DNA of 64,000 nt from Sphaerolaimus hirsutus (taxonomy: Eukaryota; Nematoda; Chromadorea; Monhysterida; Sphaerolaimidae), in contig OZ038450.1 in the NCBI GenBank assembly GCA_964036195.1, positions 29,948,794-30,012,793 on the forward strand, given 5' to 3'. Shown piece by piece: positions 1 through 11,731 of the stretch; position 1 is the first letter of the stretch; every line of letters begins with the position of its first letter. The notes under the pieces were generated by a model that worked only from the letters and a program-made list of their open reading frames with translations, had not been told where the DNA came from and did no database searches. Position numbers and translations under genes: made by a program.

Positions 1-639
1 GTTGTGGCACATTTCCTTCACCGGTGCTGTCATTGCTGGACCCCATGGTGGACAGTCTCTGGTCAAAAAGCTGTTTGTTGGTAGTTCGGCGCCGTTCAAG
101 TCGCGATTTCTTCGCAAAATCATGCAGATTGGACTGTTGAAATCAACCCTGTTTGTTCTCGACGATATCATACGTTGCAATCTGACAGGTAACCCCAGAT
201 TCAAGTGGGTGGCCATCAAATCCCCAACCACATTTATGCTGTACTCGTGTGGGATTCGCTCCCGCACCATGCCGCCAACGCCAGATGGAGGTATTCCAGG
301 CATTTCCCACATTAGGCTCCAGCCAAACTGTGGGAGATCCATCAACTGATCCTCAAACATTGCCTGTATGTTCAGCACGCCACGGAGCACTTCGTTCAGC
401 TTGAACATTGTCTGGTGACGCAGGCATGCCACAGTTGCCTGTATCATAGCGTTGTCTGCAGCCAGCACCATCTCAAAAGCCACCCGATCTGCCCGCTGAA
501 TTGCCACATCTCGAGCAACTTGAGCTCTACGAATTTCATATTGGTCTTGTGGCGTGTAACGCGGCTGCTGAGTGTCCTTTTTGGCGTTTTCCTTTTTCTT
601 CTGTTCAGTAGGTGATTTTTTGGAAGTGCCGACCATAAC
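1..639 (-). CDS. ORF C: unrecognised protein, 5' part of a coding exon open to the window edge
   Basis: On the minus strand an AG acceptor at 641-640 is followed by an ATG at 636-634, and the frame stays open for 212 codons to base 1, so the gene continues outside the window. The start is Lys-rich (MVGTSKKSPTEQKKKENAKK) and is followed by an amphipathic, methionine-rich region with motifs such as YEIRRAQVARDVAIQRADR, FGWSLMWEMPG and DFNSPICMILRRNRDLNG. Composition is that of an ordinary soluble protein. I recognise no family. The frame differs from ORF A, which runs through the first 65 codons of the same exon and stops at 446-444. ORF C is therefore either a separate gene starting at its own ATG or a continuation of the upstream exons with an unresolved phase. 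Coding nature is well supported by length; the start is uncertain. Confidence 0.7.
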
Positions 640-3600
640 CTGAAGTCAATTCCACAAATGTAAAAGTGAAAAAATTGAGGAGTGAAAAAAAATGAAAAGT
701 TTACTTCACCTTTGCGCCTTCACCTCCCTAATTATTTTTACCTCCACACTTGTGGAATTGACACCTGCTTTGTGCTGGCAACACTGCCCACATTTCTACA
801 ATCTGCCTTGACAAGTTTTGCAGTCATTGTTGGTGGGGGGGTAACCGGCTCATAAATTTGTACGGGCGACTCCGCTCTGCTAGAGTGTTGATTTTTTGTG
901 CTCAAGTCAAGGGCCACACATTCAACCTCTTGCGCCACCCTGGATGTAGGCTTTTCATTTGCTTTCTCAATCATGCCAGCAGCACACTCCATTTCCTCCT
1001 GCGTGTGCATCAGTTGTCTCAGTTTGCTTGGACTGATGGTGAACTCTGGATCAAGTTCATCCTTTGCAGCATCCATCATGCACTGTATCAACAGCTCTGG
1101 GGGCAACTTCATCAATCTGCCACGCTCCTTCACCCATCTCAGAAATGACTGTCTCCTGCTCTCTGCGCCACCGGTGCCCTGCACTACTACATCCGACGAT
1201 GTAGCATTTTCATGTGTGCCACCTGTGTGAATGAAATGTCATGATCGTTGTGTCAATTATAACGTGCGTTACAGAATATAAATAACTAAAAAATCACCTG
1301 ACGAAGCTCCTTTGTCAGTAGTGGTAGCTCGTCGGTCAGTGGATTCAACTGGAGGAGGTCCCATAATACATTCTCCTCTGTGTCCTGCATCAAATCTTCT
1401 GGCCTGCCCCCTGGACATGTGTTCGGTGTTACATCCGCTTCTGCTGCTTTGATGTTCGCCAGTGTCATAGCATCCAGTTGAGACATCACTTGCGCCTTCT
1501 CCCTTTCTAACTCTGGTTCCTGGCTGTTCAGAATGACCTGGCATCTCTGATTCTGCGCCTCGACCATGTCTGCCAGTTGTTGAAGTGGCGGCAGGCCTAG
1601 ATGATGTCGTGCAATCTGTCGTAGGCGTGGACACAATGGCAGATTCACCGTCTCGTCTATGTGTAGTAGCTCCCTTATTTTTTTCAATTCCAGTGTCAAA
1701 CTTTCGCCATCTGACGCCAGGTTCTGCCGATCTGGATTTGACGTTTGCTCCTGCTTTGAACTTTTCAAGTAGAGTGTGTAGCCTTTCTCTGGCGACTTGC
1801 AACTGCTCCCCTCCACCTGTGCCACAACAGCATTCTCCAAAGCTGAGTCGTGTTGACATGCCTGTTGTCTCACTTCCGACATGGATGCTGTGCTTGGGCT
1901 GTTGCTGGTGCGTAACTTCTCTGTCTGACATGTGTCCTTTTCCAACTGTCTGCATCCACTTGCACTCTGGTAATCTGCATTGCTCTCCACACTTGTGGTG
2001 CTGCAACTGCTTCTGCTGCTGGCCCCGTCGTTCCTCAACTGTTGTTGATCCCTCTCTGTCGAAGATGTTGCTGTACAAATGCAGCCTTTCCGAGACATTT
2101 GTGGAGAGAATAGTTTTCGACGTGGTGGAAACACACTTGTACCTTGAATCCTTTTGACATGTCGCTGTAGTGGTTTTGGTGCCAGTAGCTGCCTCAGTGT
2201 TGGTGTGCGCTTCAGCGGTACGCTCCTGGTGATCGACTCCTCCTCCTCTTCCTCCTCCAAGGCTGCGTCTCTTTGTGTGGTGACCTTTGGAGAATTCACA
2301 ACAAGGATCTGTGTGCTCTGCAATTTCTGCATCCCCTTGTCCACATGCGCACTTGGATATGCACATGCCGGTAGGGGCAATTGGAGGGCTCCTGTCGATG
2401 TGCTTGGCTGCTGGTCCAACAACTCCTCCTCCCGTCTGATGTAGTCCTTCAGCTGTTCCAGCTGCTGGCGACGAGTCATCTGCGGTCCTTCTATGGCTCT
2501 CACCACCATCACAGGCTCTCTGGTGGTTTCCGATTCTGTTGTGTGCACTGGGGATGGTTGCTGTCGCCCTTCCTGTGTAGGGCTCGCATGCTGAAAATGT
2601 TGTCAATCAGTTACATATAAATGCTTAAATTTGACAAAGCTAAAGAAAAAAAAAATGCAATTTTTACTCACATTGCCCACGTTGCTTGATGGTTTCATTT
2701 GATTCACCACCTTTTGCACCAGACTTGCAGATGCTGGATTGTCCACCATTGACTGCATCTAGAATGTTTTATATTCTTTAATCGCAATGGCATTCATCAT
2801 CATTACATTACATTGCAAAGTTGGAAAAGATCATTCAAACACAAACCTGTTCCAAGTGCGTTTCTTGCATCAATCTGACCGCGTCCAGCGGCTCTTCTTC
2901 TACGGCGCCTTCTGGCAGCTCCGACCTCCTCCGCTTTCGAGGTCGTGGAGCTGTGCGGGCTGTTGTTGTCACCACTGTGGCTAGTGTTGCTGACACTCCC
3001 TGATTCTGACCATGCTGGGGAGGTACTGGAATTGTGGCCTGGCCTTCCACCCTTCGCCTCACATTGTGTGGGTAATTGGTCGTTTCTGCATTCTTCCGAT
3101 CGGTCCATTTTGTCCTCACCATACCACTTGATTGCGGCTGCTGATTCTCTTCTGGGCTGCTTTCTGTAGCTTGGCCCTGAGTCTCCCTCGAGTTTCCTTC
3201 TGCACCTCCGTCGCTCTGATTTGCCAAAATGCTCACAGTTGTCGCAACCGTTTGGTTGGGTATCCGATTGAGTGGCTGCACTATTTTCACCCGCAGATGG
3301 CGTACCCCAGGTACACTTGCACCCGCTGCAGCAACTACAGCCGAGCACGGCACTAGATCCTGATCCACCGGGCCGTTCTGCGATGGAATCCAAGCCGACA
3401 CTTTCACTATGCCTGAGTGAACGAGAATGCGACGTTTGAGTAAAGTTCAGCATATAAAATCAATGTTGATAACAAAGAATATATGAACATGCAAACAGCA
3501 CACCTTCGCCGGGGTCCAGCAATTCTTTTTCCCCGATTCTTGGATGTAACAACGTTCTCGCATGTGCCGATTGATTGGACATGGATCTGTAGGGCTTCCA

Positions 3601-4418
3601 GGGGCTGCACAGGCCCTTCAGATTCTTGTCGGTACGGTGGTGTCACAGCAGTGCTGCAACATGTTAAATGCTTGAAATTACTATGTCATAAACATTTGAG
3701 TTTACAAATGGAAATTTGGCTTACATACCTGTCACTGTCTACGGGGGGATGTTGTGGTGCCTGTCCACGAGCACGGCCACAGCCACGACCACCTTTTGCA
3801 GACGCCTCCACACTTACGAGCTCTGCCGCCCCTTCTGCGTGCCCGTGTCGCTTGTACGGTTTGAGTCGACAACAGCTAGTGTCGACCAGCTGCTTGACAA
3901 TTGTCGATGCAACGAGCGCGGGCCGCCCTATACAAAGTTATTTTTCAACACGTTACGACAAACACAATCAACTAGCATATTCTACAAACCTGACTGTTTG
4001 GATATCTCTGACGGACAAATGCCACCTGACAGACCAAATTCAGCAGGTCCAAAAGCTGCAGCAGTAGCAGCAAGCACAACAGTTTGTTTCCCACTGGAAA
4101 ATTCCCACCCACATTTGGTGCTGGCGCCGCTGTTGGTGCTGGCGCCGGAGTCGGTGCTCGACTTGGGCCAGCTGACAATGAGGGTGAACGCACCTTTGTG
4201 CGCCTGGGGAGAGGGGGGAGGGGGGGTAGGGGTGGGGGGTTGATAAAACGTTACGGTCACATATAGCATGTCAACATATTTCATCGGCACTATTTTTGCC
4301 GATTATACATACTTTGGGAATGAGACAATAAAATAAATAACACACCTCCCCTTCTTCTTCTTCTTTCCAAATCTTCTCCCTGCCACCTTGCACACCTGAC
4401 TGTTGAATGGGGTTGGCA
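444..4418 (-). CDS. ORF A: second frame open across all spliced exons of the minus-strand gene region
   Basis: Minus-strand exons 4418-4346, 4203-3990, 3927-3729, 3653-3504, 3412-2847, 2758-2672, 2590-1298, 1222-742 and 639-444 all have GT-AG borders. They are open in one continuous frame of about 1,085 codons, ending at TGA 446-444; the start lies upstream of 4418 and was not found. In exons 3927-3729 and 1222-742 this is the only convincing open frame (for example SFLRWVKERGRLMKLPPELL in the latter). In exons 3653-1298 it overlaps ORF B in another frame and its product is skewed to Gly, Thr, Ser, Arg, His and Cys. The Cys cluster CSCCSGCKCTWG lies in exon 3412-2847. The true protein could use A upstream, B in the middle and A again in the exon 1222-742, by alternative splice sites. 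Function unknown. Confidence 0.4.
1187..3582 (-). CDS. ORF B: unrecognised 686-residue protein with basic and acidic tracts, spliced from five exons
   Basis: Minus-strand exons 3582-3504, 3412-2847, 2758-2672, 2590-1298 and 1222-1187 join with consistent phases (1, 0, 0, 0), each with GT-AG borders. The ATG at 3582 is the first in frame after an upstream TGA. The product has a basic cluster RPRKRRR near residue 183, a charged helix-like stretch RRQQLEQLKDYIRREEELL near 284, a Glu run near 356 and a Leu-rich C-terminal third. Amino-acid composition is normal, so this is probably the main frame in these exons; a nuclear protein is a guess from the basic cluster. With the acceptor at 1224-1223 it ends VAHMKMLHRRM then stop. 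An alternative acceptor, AG at 1180-1179, would instead join it in phase to the long open frame that reads to 742, starting GTGGAESRRQSF. No family recognised. Confidence 0.55.
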
Positions 4419-6390
4419 CTGTGTGGGTGAAAATTTAGTTTACACTTATTTCGTCACAATTTTTCACCAAACCATCCGTTAAGGTTATTGACTTTGCAAT
4501 ATCACTTTGCACTCAGTATATGTGTGTTGATGCGACTGAACTTTTAAAAATCTAAAAATCTATGTCCAGCATTATTCAGATCCCAATTCAGATTTAACGT
4601 ATGCCAAGCCCTACAATTCTGTAGCATTATTCAGATCAACTATGGTAGGTTTCCACACTAAGTGTACTGTCCACCGAGTATATATACTCCGGTTACTTTA
4701 CATCCTACACGTGTGGTTCCCACTGGAAGTGTGCCAACGATGGTTAACATGTGCGAGTTTCATAAAAAAGATGACAAAATTGATTGTTGATATGATGTTA
4801 TTCATTAACATAACACATCGATTATTTTTTGTCTTTTTACGGAAGTTGCTATGTTAATAATCATTGGCGCGCTTCCAACATGAGACATAAATCAGTGCGA
4901 GAGCAGAGTATCATGTACGCCGAGTATACTGAATTTTGCATTTATATGTACTTGATGCCTTATTTGAAATTCTGATCTTCTAGGTGTGTATTTAGATTGG
5001 GAGTTTTCTGGAATGTGGGTGGGGGGTTTCCATGGGGTTCCGTGGGTTTCCATGGGTGGGGTCCCCCCCCAAAAAAAAAATCCACGCCGAAACGGTCATC
5101 CCCACCCGATAAAATTCTATTCATCTTAGTACATTTACATATACATCTATGTTTTTTTTGCACGCCCCCTTCCCCACGCACAAACTACATATGTTCTACT
5201 AGTATAGGCAAAAACTAGGTAATGCGAAAACACATTCTTCATAAATATATAGACAAAATTATATTTTAGTAAACGGCCAATGCGGAGGCGAAAGAAAACA
5301 TGTCCTTATCATAGCTAAGGTATCCTAAACATTTTTCGTCTGTTCCCCCAAGTGTAAAATATCAAAATAAAAAAAATCTGTCTGGCTGTCGTATTTCTAA
5401 CGCTTCTTAAGTCCACCTTTAAACTATCTATCAAGAATATCCATTTTTTTCATCGGAATAGTCAAAAATGAAGCAATCGTTGGCCGCTATTGGATTTTGC
5501 GCATTTTTTGGTAGGCTGAAAATTTTTTGCACATGTGCCAAGTTATCATTTCGAAATATTTTTCAAAATTTTTCAGTGTCTGGATTTGGCTCCTTCCATA
5601 GCTTATGCAACTATTGTTCATGTCCCTACAATGCCTCTGGTACAATTTTGTGTTCGCCAAGTGATCTGGCAAAAAACAACTTCCGCATTGTCTGTTTCTA
5701 ATATTTTAAAATTTAAATTTGAAAATTTAATTTTATTATTTTTTGAAGGAAAATATCAAATATGAATGGAATTTGGGCTCCAAACTTTCACTGCCGGCAC
5801 AGTATTGTAATTTGGGCGGAGATTTTAAAATGAGGTATGTGTTTTCGCATTTTTGTAAATGTATTTAAAGCAAAATGTCAAATTTCGACGAGGCAAATTG
5901 ATGAATTTGGCATTTCGCCAGACTATTTTTGAGTGAAGTAATTATTTCAAAGTGGACACTTTGGGGAAGAAAGTGGTGAAACGACATAATTTTTATTTCG
6001 TCAGAATTTCTATAAACTCGTAAAAAATGGGCGTGATTATGATTTTGTCAGATTTTTTATGGATATTTCATTTCCCGGTTGAAATATTAGGGGAGGGGGG
6101 GGGGGTTCAAGCGATTGGGCTGACATTGTGGCATAACTTTATCGAGTCGGCCGATTGTTTTTGTTGAAAACTGAGAGTAAAATGGGTATGCTTATCATTT
6201 TGCAGAATTTTACTGGGTGGGGATGACTCTTTCGGCGTGCAAATTTTTTCGGGGAGAGCCTGGTGTGATTGGCATTTTGCCAAAGTATTTTTCAAGTGGT
6301 GTAGTCATTTCACAGTAAAAAAAAATCGCCCCCCTCCCCCCACTTTTCAGAGTTGGCCCAAACACTGCGATCGAGTGCCAAACTGCAAAC
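4419..6390. other. Intergenic stretch, no gene recognised
   Basis: Between the minus-strand gene region and the plus-strand coiled-coil gene. It holds short low-complexity tracts (G-rich near 5018-5062, homopolymer C/A near 5066-5080, G-run near 6093-6104) and AT-rich sequence. The open frames here are short and have no splice context. Earlier exons or the promoter of the minus-strand gene may lie in 4419-5000, but I could not identify them. Confidence 0.5.
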
Positions 6391-7708
6391 ATGCCAACGT
6401 CCACATACCTGTTTTCAAGGTCGCAAGGCGTCACGCCGGCACCCGCACTGACACCCACACACGGCCAAACAGCGACAGCGAGCACTAGTGTGACACCAAG
6501 ATATGGCATCGAACACTATCGCACAGCCCCCACAGAGACAGTAACCATGAAAAAATCAGTTAGTCAAATTTCTGCCTTTGATGATTGTATTATTTAGTTC
6601 TGCAATGTATGGTGTATTTTGGCCACTTTGTTAAAAATGCAGGTGGCAATGTGCGAAAAAAATTGTGTGGAGTTAAAAGAGATGTTTAAAGACATTGCCA
6701 TGGAATCCCAGCAAAAAATAGACAGTCAAATCAAAGCCCAGGGGTCCTCCATTTTGAGAAAAATTTCAGAACTATCTCAAAAAATCACAAATGTTTGGTC
6801 TGATAAGCAGGAAATTCTTGAAAAAGTCAGGGCATGTGACACCCACAATGTGTTGAATGTGCTGAAACAAAATCATGAGCACACATTGAACAAGTTCCAG
6901 GCAATTTTTGAAAAAAACAGCACATGTGACACAAACAAGGTCCTGGTTCAGCTGAAATTGAATTATGATCAGATATTGAACAAAGTCAACAAGTTGAATG
7001 GTAGTATAGCAGAAGTTATAACTTATGCTTCACAAATTTTGCAAAGGCATAATGTGAGCAGTGACATGAACAGGATGAAACCATCAACAGTGGTGGGTAT
7101 TTACTGACATATTTATATATTTCCAATACATTTGATCATTTTAAAACATTGCAAATTTCATAGAAAAATGTGGATTCCTTTGGAAATTGCCAAAACATCC
7201 TACATGGGTCATTCAGTCAACTGGAAAGCAAAATGGATGGGCAAACACAAGATGTGATATCAACTTTAATTCAGTATGACAAAAGCATCAGGACCAATCT
7301 GACCACACAGCATGTAAAAGATTCAGCTATCATAATTTTTTCATAATAAAAAATTCTTATTTTTTACAAATTTATACAGATTTCATTGGAATCAACTCTG
7401 AAAAAAGTTGAACATTCAGTTGGGTCTATGTTTTCATCAATGTACAACAAAATTTTTTCTATCAATGTGAGCTTGGCAGATGTGCAGGTTTGTCAAGTAT
7501 AAGTTATAAGTTTACTGCATATACTACCATTACAACTTTTGAATTTCAGCTGACATGTGCAAACACAGACAACTGGGCCAAAGTTTTTAATAGTAACAAA
7601 GATATGTACATGCAGCTGACACACTTCATAGAGGAGCAGAAGGAAAAAAGTCTTACCAAAGTTATGGCACCATCCACATTTACCAGGTGTCAGTCTCAAG
7701 CAATGTAA
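6391..7708 (+). CDS. Unrecognised 344-residue coiled-coil protein, five exons
   Basis: Exons 6391-6558, 6643-7092, 7164-7313, 7380-7487 and 7550-7708 are all phase 0 with GT-AG borders (donors GTTAGT, GTGGGT, GTAAAA, GTTTGT) and join into 344 codons ending in TAA. The N-terminal exon (56 residues) is Thr/Pro/Ala-rich and has no signal peptide. Exon 2 is helical and Lys/Gln/Leu-rich with an internal repeat: CDTHNVLNVLKQN and CDTNKVLVQLKLN about 36 residues apart, each followed by an LNK-type segment. Later exons keep the heptad-like pattern. No membrane segment. AATAAA lies about 60 bases after the stop. It sits 240 bp upstream of a small membrane-protein gene on the same strand. Function unknown; a structural coiled-coil role is inference. 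Confidence 0.7.
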
Positions 7709-7714
7709 AATGTT

Positions 7715-7876
7715 ATATCAAGTGTCACATGTAATGTCAAATGCAAAGTAGAGTGACCATCAAAACAAAAATAAAAAAAATTATTGCTACACTTTACAGA
7801 TCATTTTACAGTTTACCTTACACTTTACATTTGACACTTTACTTTACACTTTACATGACTTCGGACTGCCCCCAGC
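7715..7876. repeat. Small MITE with AAGTAAAGTGTCAAATG-type motifs
   Basis: The arms carry inverted copies of a motif like ACTTTACACTTTACA and the right end reads GGACTGCCCCC. Related copies lie at 11732-11879 and 18112-18400. It fills the gap between the two neighbouring genes and may supply the first gene's poly(A) signal. Confidence 0.55.
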
Positions 7877-7948
7877 ACACAAAGCACCACACAGCCAGCC
7901 ACAACAACAACAACGGCCAAAATACAGCATACATCTACGCACAATGAC

Positions 7949-9688
7949 ATGGCACAAGAGTTGAGATCCTTTTTGAATGAGAATGATGTACAAAAATTAA
8001 TTGAGAGAACGATTGTCGCTGTTTTGGAAAAAAAAACGGGCACCGCCAACTTTGACTTTGATAAAAAGCTGGAAAAAATTGCGGCAAATATTCATGTAAA
8101 CACTTATGGCCTTATATGTACTTTATATCTAATAGAAATAAATATGCCTCTTGCAGACGGAATTGCTCATGCTCAGTTTTATTGCTGTTTTTGGCTGCCT
8201 GACCCTCATGATGACAATTGCACTGTTTTTTGCGTATTGCATACGCAAACAAGACCGCCAGCAAATTGCAAACGATCCAGAGAGAGCCAATTTGTAAGCT
8301 TGCCTTAACCATATCTTTCTACCTATTGTGGATCTTGAATGGTGGCATAGGGGGTTGCGTGAGAAGGGGGGGGGGGGGTTATTCCACCAAAATGCCCAGC
8401 TATCTACCTATCCCGGAGAGGGCTCAACTATCTATCTATCTATCTATCTATCCTAAAGACAAAAAAATGGGAGTGCAGTCCCATAAATACCCACCCCACA
8501 AACCGCCCAACTATACACCTATCCCGAAGGCCGCTCAGCTATCTATCTATCCCGGAGAAAAAATTTTCAGGGTACAGTCCCATAAATCCCCACCCCCCAA
8601 ACTGCCCAACAATCTACCTATTCCGAAGACCACTCAACCATCTATCTATCGCGGTGACAAAAAAAAATTGGGAGTACAGCCTCATAAATCCCCAACCCCC
8701 GCAACGAAATTGTACATCTTATTTTACACTTATTTTTAGCATTTTTCTACATTTTCTTCCTTCTATCCCCCGAAAAGCCTAAATATCAAGCCACCACAAA
8801 CCCGCCCCCCCCCCCCCCAGTTAATTTTACATCGTCATGAAAAATATCGTACGCCCCCTCAAATTTAGCATATTAAAAATGGTCCCAAGAAGATAATTTG
8901 AGAAAATATAGTAAAAAAACGAAACCTTCCAGGCAAGAAACCAGCCTCACATCAGCATCAGAGCGTTACAATGTCGCATTTGATCCGTCCAACAGAACCT
9001 CCAACACAAGTACGACACATACGCCAAGGGTGATGGTATGTTTATGTGGCTTTTATTTATATATATATGTAGATAGATAGTCGCTGAAAACTGTCTAAGG
9101 TAAAAAATTGTCAAATTTTTTTTTATTTGCCATATTTCATCGAAATAGAGCCATGAATTTTTCTCATGGTTGAAACTTTAAAGGGGGGGGGAATTCCAGC
9201 GAAGTTTGTACAAGAGTGCTTATTCAAGGGATACGATACATAAAAAAATACATTCATTCATCTAAACTTTTACATCAAAAAAGTCTAAAGCTAGCGAAGT
9301 ATGAAAATGCTATGGAAAAATCGCACAGTGATGCATAATACGAAAATTTTGAGCTGCCTTATACATTTGGCAGTGAGCCAAATCTTACTCAGATTGCGTG
9401 CTGAATAAACTTTTTTATACGCAGATGGCCAGAGGAAACGAACCACGGATTGACACAAGATTGTTTACCGATTTTCAAAGGTGCCGCGCATCGACAAATG
9501 CAAGCGACCAGCCCGGATGCAGCGGAACGTGGGCAAATAACACCTTCACCAGCGCGGCCACAACAGATTTTTATGATGCTTCAAACTTTGTGACCGATAT
9601 GCCGGAAGGGCCGCAGGCAGATGTTTACCGGCCCACTGTGCATGAAAACAGAGAGATGGCTTGTCTGAGCCAAATTTCCCCACTTTAA
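7949..9688 (+). CDS. Unrecognised 216-residue single-pass membrane protein, four exons
   Basis: Exons 7949-8095, 8157-8293, 8933-9035 and 9425-9688 join with phases 0, 2, 0 and end in TAA; donors are GTAAAC, GTAAGC and GTATGT. Residues 1-49 are charged and helix-forming. A hydrophobic segment at about 52-77 (LSFIAVFGCLTLMMTIALFF) is followed by basic IRKQDRQQ, so the C-terminal part (about 135 residues, Ser/Thr/Asn-rich, with YNVAFDP and DVYRPTV) is probably cytoplasmic by the positive-inside rule. There is no cleavable signal peptide. Reading through the GTAAGC donor gives an in-frame TAA, so an unspliced or alternatively processed form would be a 94-residue membrane micro-protein. Family not recognised. 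Confidence 0.65.
8294..8932. repeat. Intron 2 filled by a CTATCTATC-type repeat
   Basis: Three or four diverged units of about 90 bases contain ACTATCTATCTATC, a CCCGGAG-type spacer and CATAAATCCCCACCCC, with G and C homopolymers at 8365-8378 and 8807-8818. Related units occur near 24745, 42360 and 63525-63840. Confidence 0.6.
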
Positions 9689-11020
9689 ATACTTGGCTGG
9701 CTTAGTTTTTCTATTTGTTTTCCACTTTCTTGGAATTTTGGGGGAATGAGGTGGGGGTAAAAAAAAAAATCTAACAAAAGAGCTTTATGTACTTTGAAAA
9801 ACCTAATGAACCTTTCTTTGAATGTTTTTATTCTACAAAATCGGACCAAAGACCCACCACATGGTACCGGCGAATGAAAAGCCTCGCAAATTGTCCGCAA
9901 AAGATTGCAACATTAAAACGTTACTTTCAATTGCTGATTTATAGGGCCAGCCAAGTTGTCTCAATGTTGGGAAACTTTATGTGCATTGCTCCAGCGGTAA
10001 ATCGTATTTGTACGTGAAAAGTTTATTCAGACAAACCCCTCCCTGATTTGTAAACCGTCAAATGACAACTACTAAAAAACTCCATGTTCGATGATTTTTC
10101 AAATATTGCAACCATAGAAAAAAATTCACAATTTTTTACAATTTTCATATTCTCATGCCATTTGACAGTTTACATTATAGGTTTAAGCGTTTTTAATTTA
10201 TTTTTCTTGCAAACAATCACTTATGCAATATGCGCGTTTTGTTTCTTCTTGTTTTACCTCGTGTTTTATCGATATTTATCTATTTATCTATTTATTTTTT
10301 GAATTCAGATTTTTATTTTAAAATTCTATTTGAATAAATCTTTTCATTTTTTTCACCATTGTACTATAGTGTTCCCCATCTTGCAACGCCACAATCAAAA
10401 AACACTACTTAAACTCGCACAAACGATTCTTTGTGCAGTGCGACATGGGCTTTTTGCATAGCGATCATTTCCATATGTGCCCAGATATTCCCCGCGCGCG
10501 CCGTGCGCCGCAAAACTCTTTCTGACTATATTTCTGCACGACACTTTAGAGTGCGATCCAAACCATATGTGCCACCAAGATGCATTTTGCAACGTCAAAA
10601 ATACAAGTCGTTAATCCCCCCCCCCCCCATCCCACGACAACCGACAACGAGAAAAATGTGTATTACGGCCGGCCGTGCCCTCTGTTTTCATATTGACAAG
10701 ATTTTGTAAGTACATGTTCAGCGGGGGGGGGGTATGTGGGGGGGGGGTAAAGGGACATTCATATCTGCCATTTTTCTAGTTGTCAATCTTAATTCACATT
10801 CTATATACATTTTCAAGCTGTCTTTTTTTCATTGTCGTATATAGAAAACGGCATATAAAGTATAAAATGGCATCATACAATACTTCTATATATAATAGAA
10901 TAGCGTAGATTATTAGAGCACATAGAAAAGAATCATAACTTTAAAATATCCATTTCCAGTTTGGCAACCTTCCAAGTATTTCTGCAGTCTGAAATAGAGA
11001 TCAATTTTATTCATTATTTA
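9689..11020. other. Intergenic stretch with one doubtful orphan exon
   Basis: At 10437-10610 an AG acceptor (TTTGTGCAG) precedes an open frame with a hydrophobic run (WAFCIAIISICAQIF) and a basic tail. A second frame in the same interval reads CDMGFLHSDHFHMC before a stop. Neither could be joined to a convincing neighbour (a possible short exon at 9955-10006 was considered). The rest is AT-rich with C and G homopolymers at 10617-10628 and 10723-10748. I call no gene. Confidence 0.25.
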
Positions 11021-11718
11021 AGCCATTTGAACCTACCAAACCACTAGATAATGTCCAATGCCCACCTGGCATGTGTCCAAACATAATGTATGATATTTTT
11101 TCTGGCACCTCTCCAACTAGACAATGCCTGGATATGTGCCAAATTGAAAAGATGCCAACCTTAGACGTGTGCCAATGCTGGACATGTGCCAAAGTACATG
11201 CCACAGGCGTTGGCTAGGCATATTCATTGGCACAACTCCAACATTGGCAAGTGTCCAGGATTGGCATGGTTCCAGTTTGGCACCTGTCCAGATATTTTCT
11301 AAGCTGGGTATATTCACTAGCATAATTCCAACATTGGCACAAGTCCAACACTATATTGGCTCAATGCCAATGTTGGACGAGTGCCAGCGTTGGACGAGTG
11401 CCAACGTTGGACGAGTGCCAGCGTTGGACGAGTGCCAGCGTTGGACAAGTGCCAATATAGTGTTGGACTTGTGCCAATACTATTGGACAAGCGCCAATCT
11501 AGTATTGGGCGAGTGCCAATAGTATTGGACAAGCGCCAACTATATTGGCACAAGACCAACTTTTATTGGACACGAGCCAATGACGTCAACGGGACATAAG
11601 TTCCCAATCCGGACATTTGCCGGAAAAACAAATGACGTCATTGGCACGTGTTGTTTACTTGGCACCGTGCCAAGGAACGAAGTGGACATTAACTAGTGGT
11701 CTGGTAGGTTCAAAGGCT
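11021..11718. repeat. Inverted-repeat element with GTCC/GCCA tandem core
   Basis: The ends are inverted: left GAACCTACCAAACCACTAG, right the complement with few changes. The core is built from alternating TGGAC and GCCA words. The densest part, 11370-11460, repeats a unit of about 17 bases like TTGGACGAGTGCCAGCG. Confidence 0.7.
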
Positions 11719-11731
11719 TCGTTATTCTGCT

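Noticed and set aside
1585..2620. Long plus-strand open frames opposite the minus-strand exon 2590-1298
   Set aside because: They do not follow the splice borders and their composition is that of an antisense shadow; the minus-strand frames fit the introns.
10437..10610. Exon with a hydrophobic segment
   Set aside because: Good acceptor but two competing frames and no partner exon or donor that fits; listed only as doubtful.
11340..11600. CRISPR-like array
   Set aside because: Units have no unique spacers, lie inside an inverted-repeat element, and the genome is eukaryotic.
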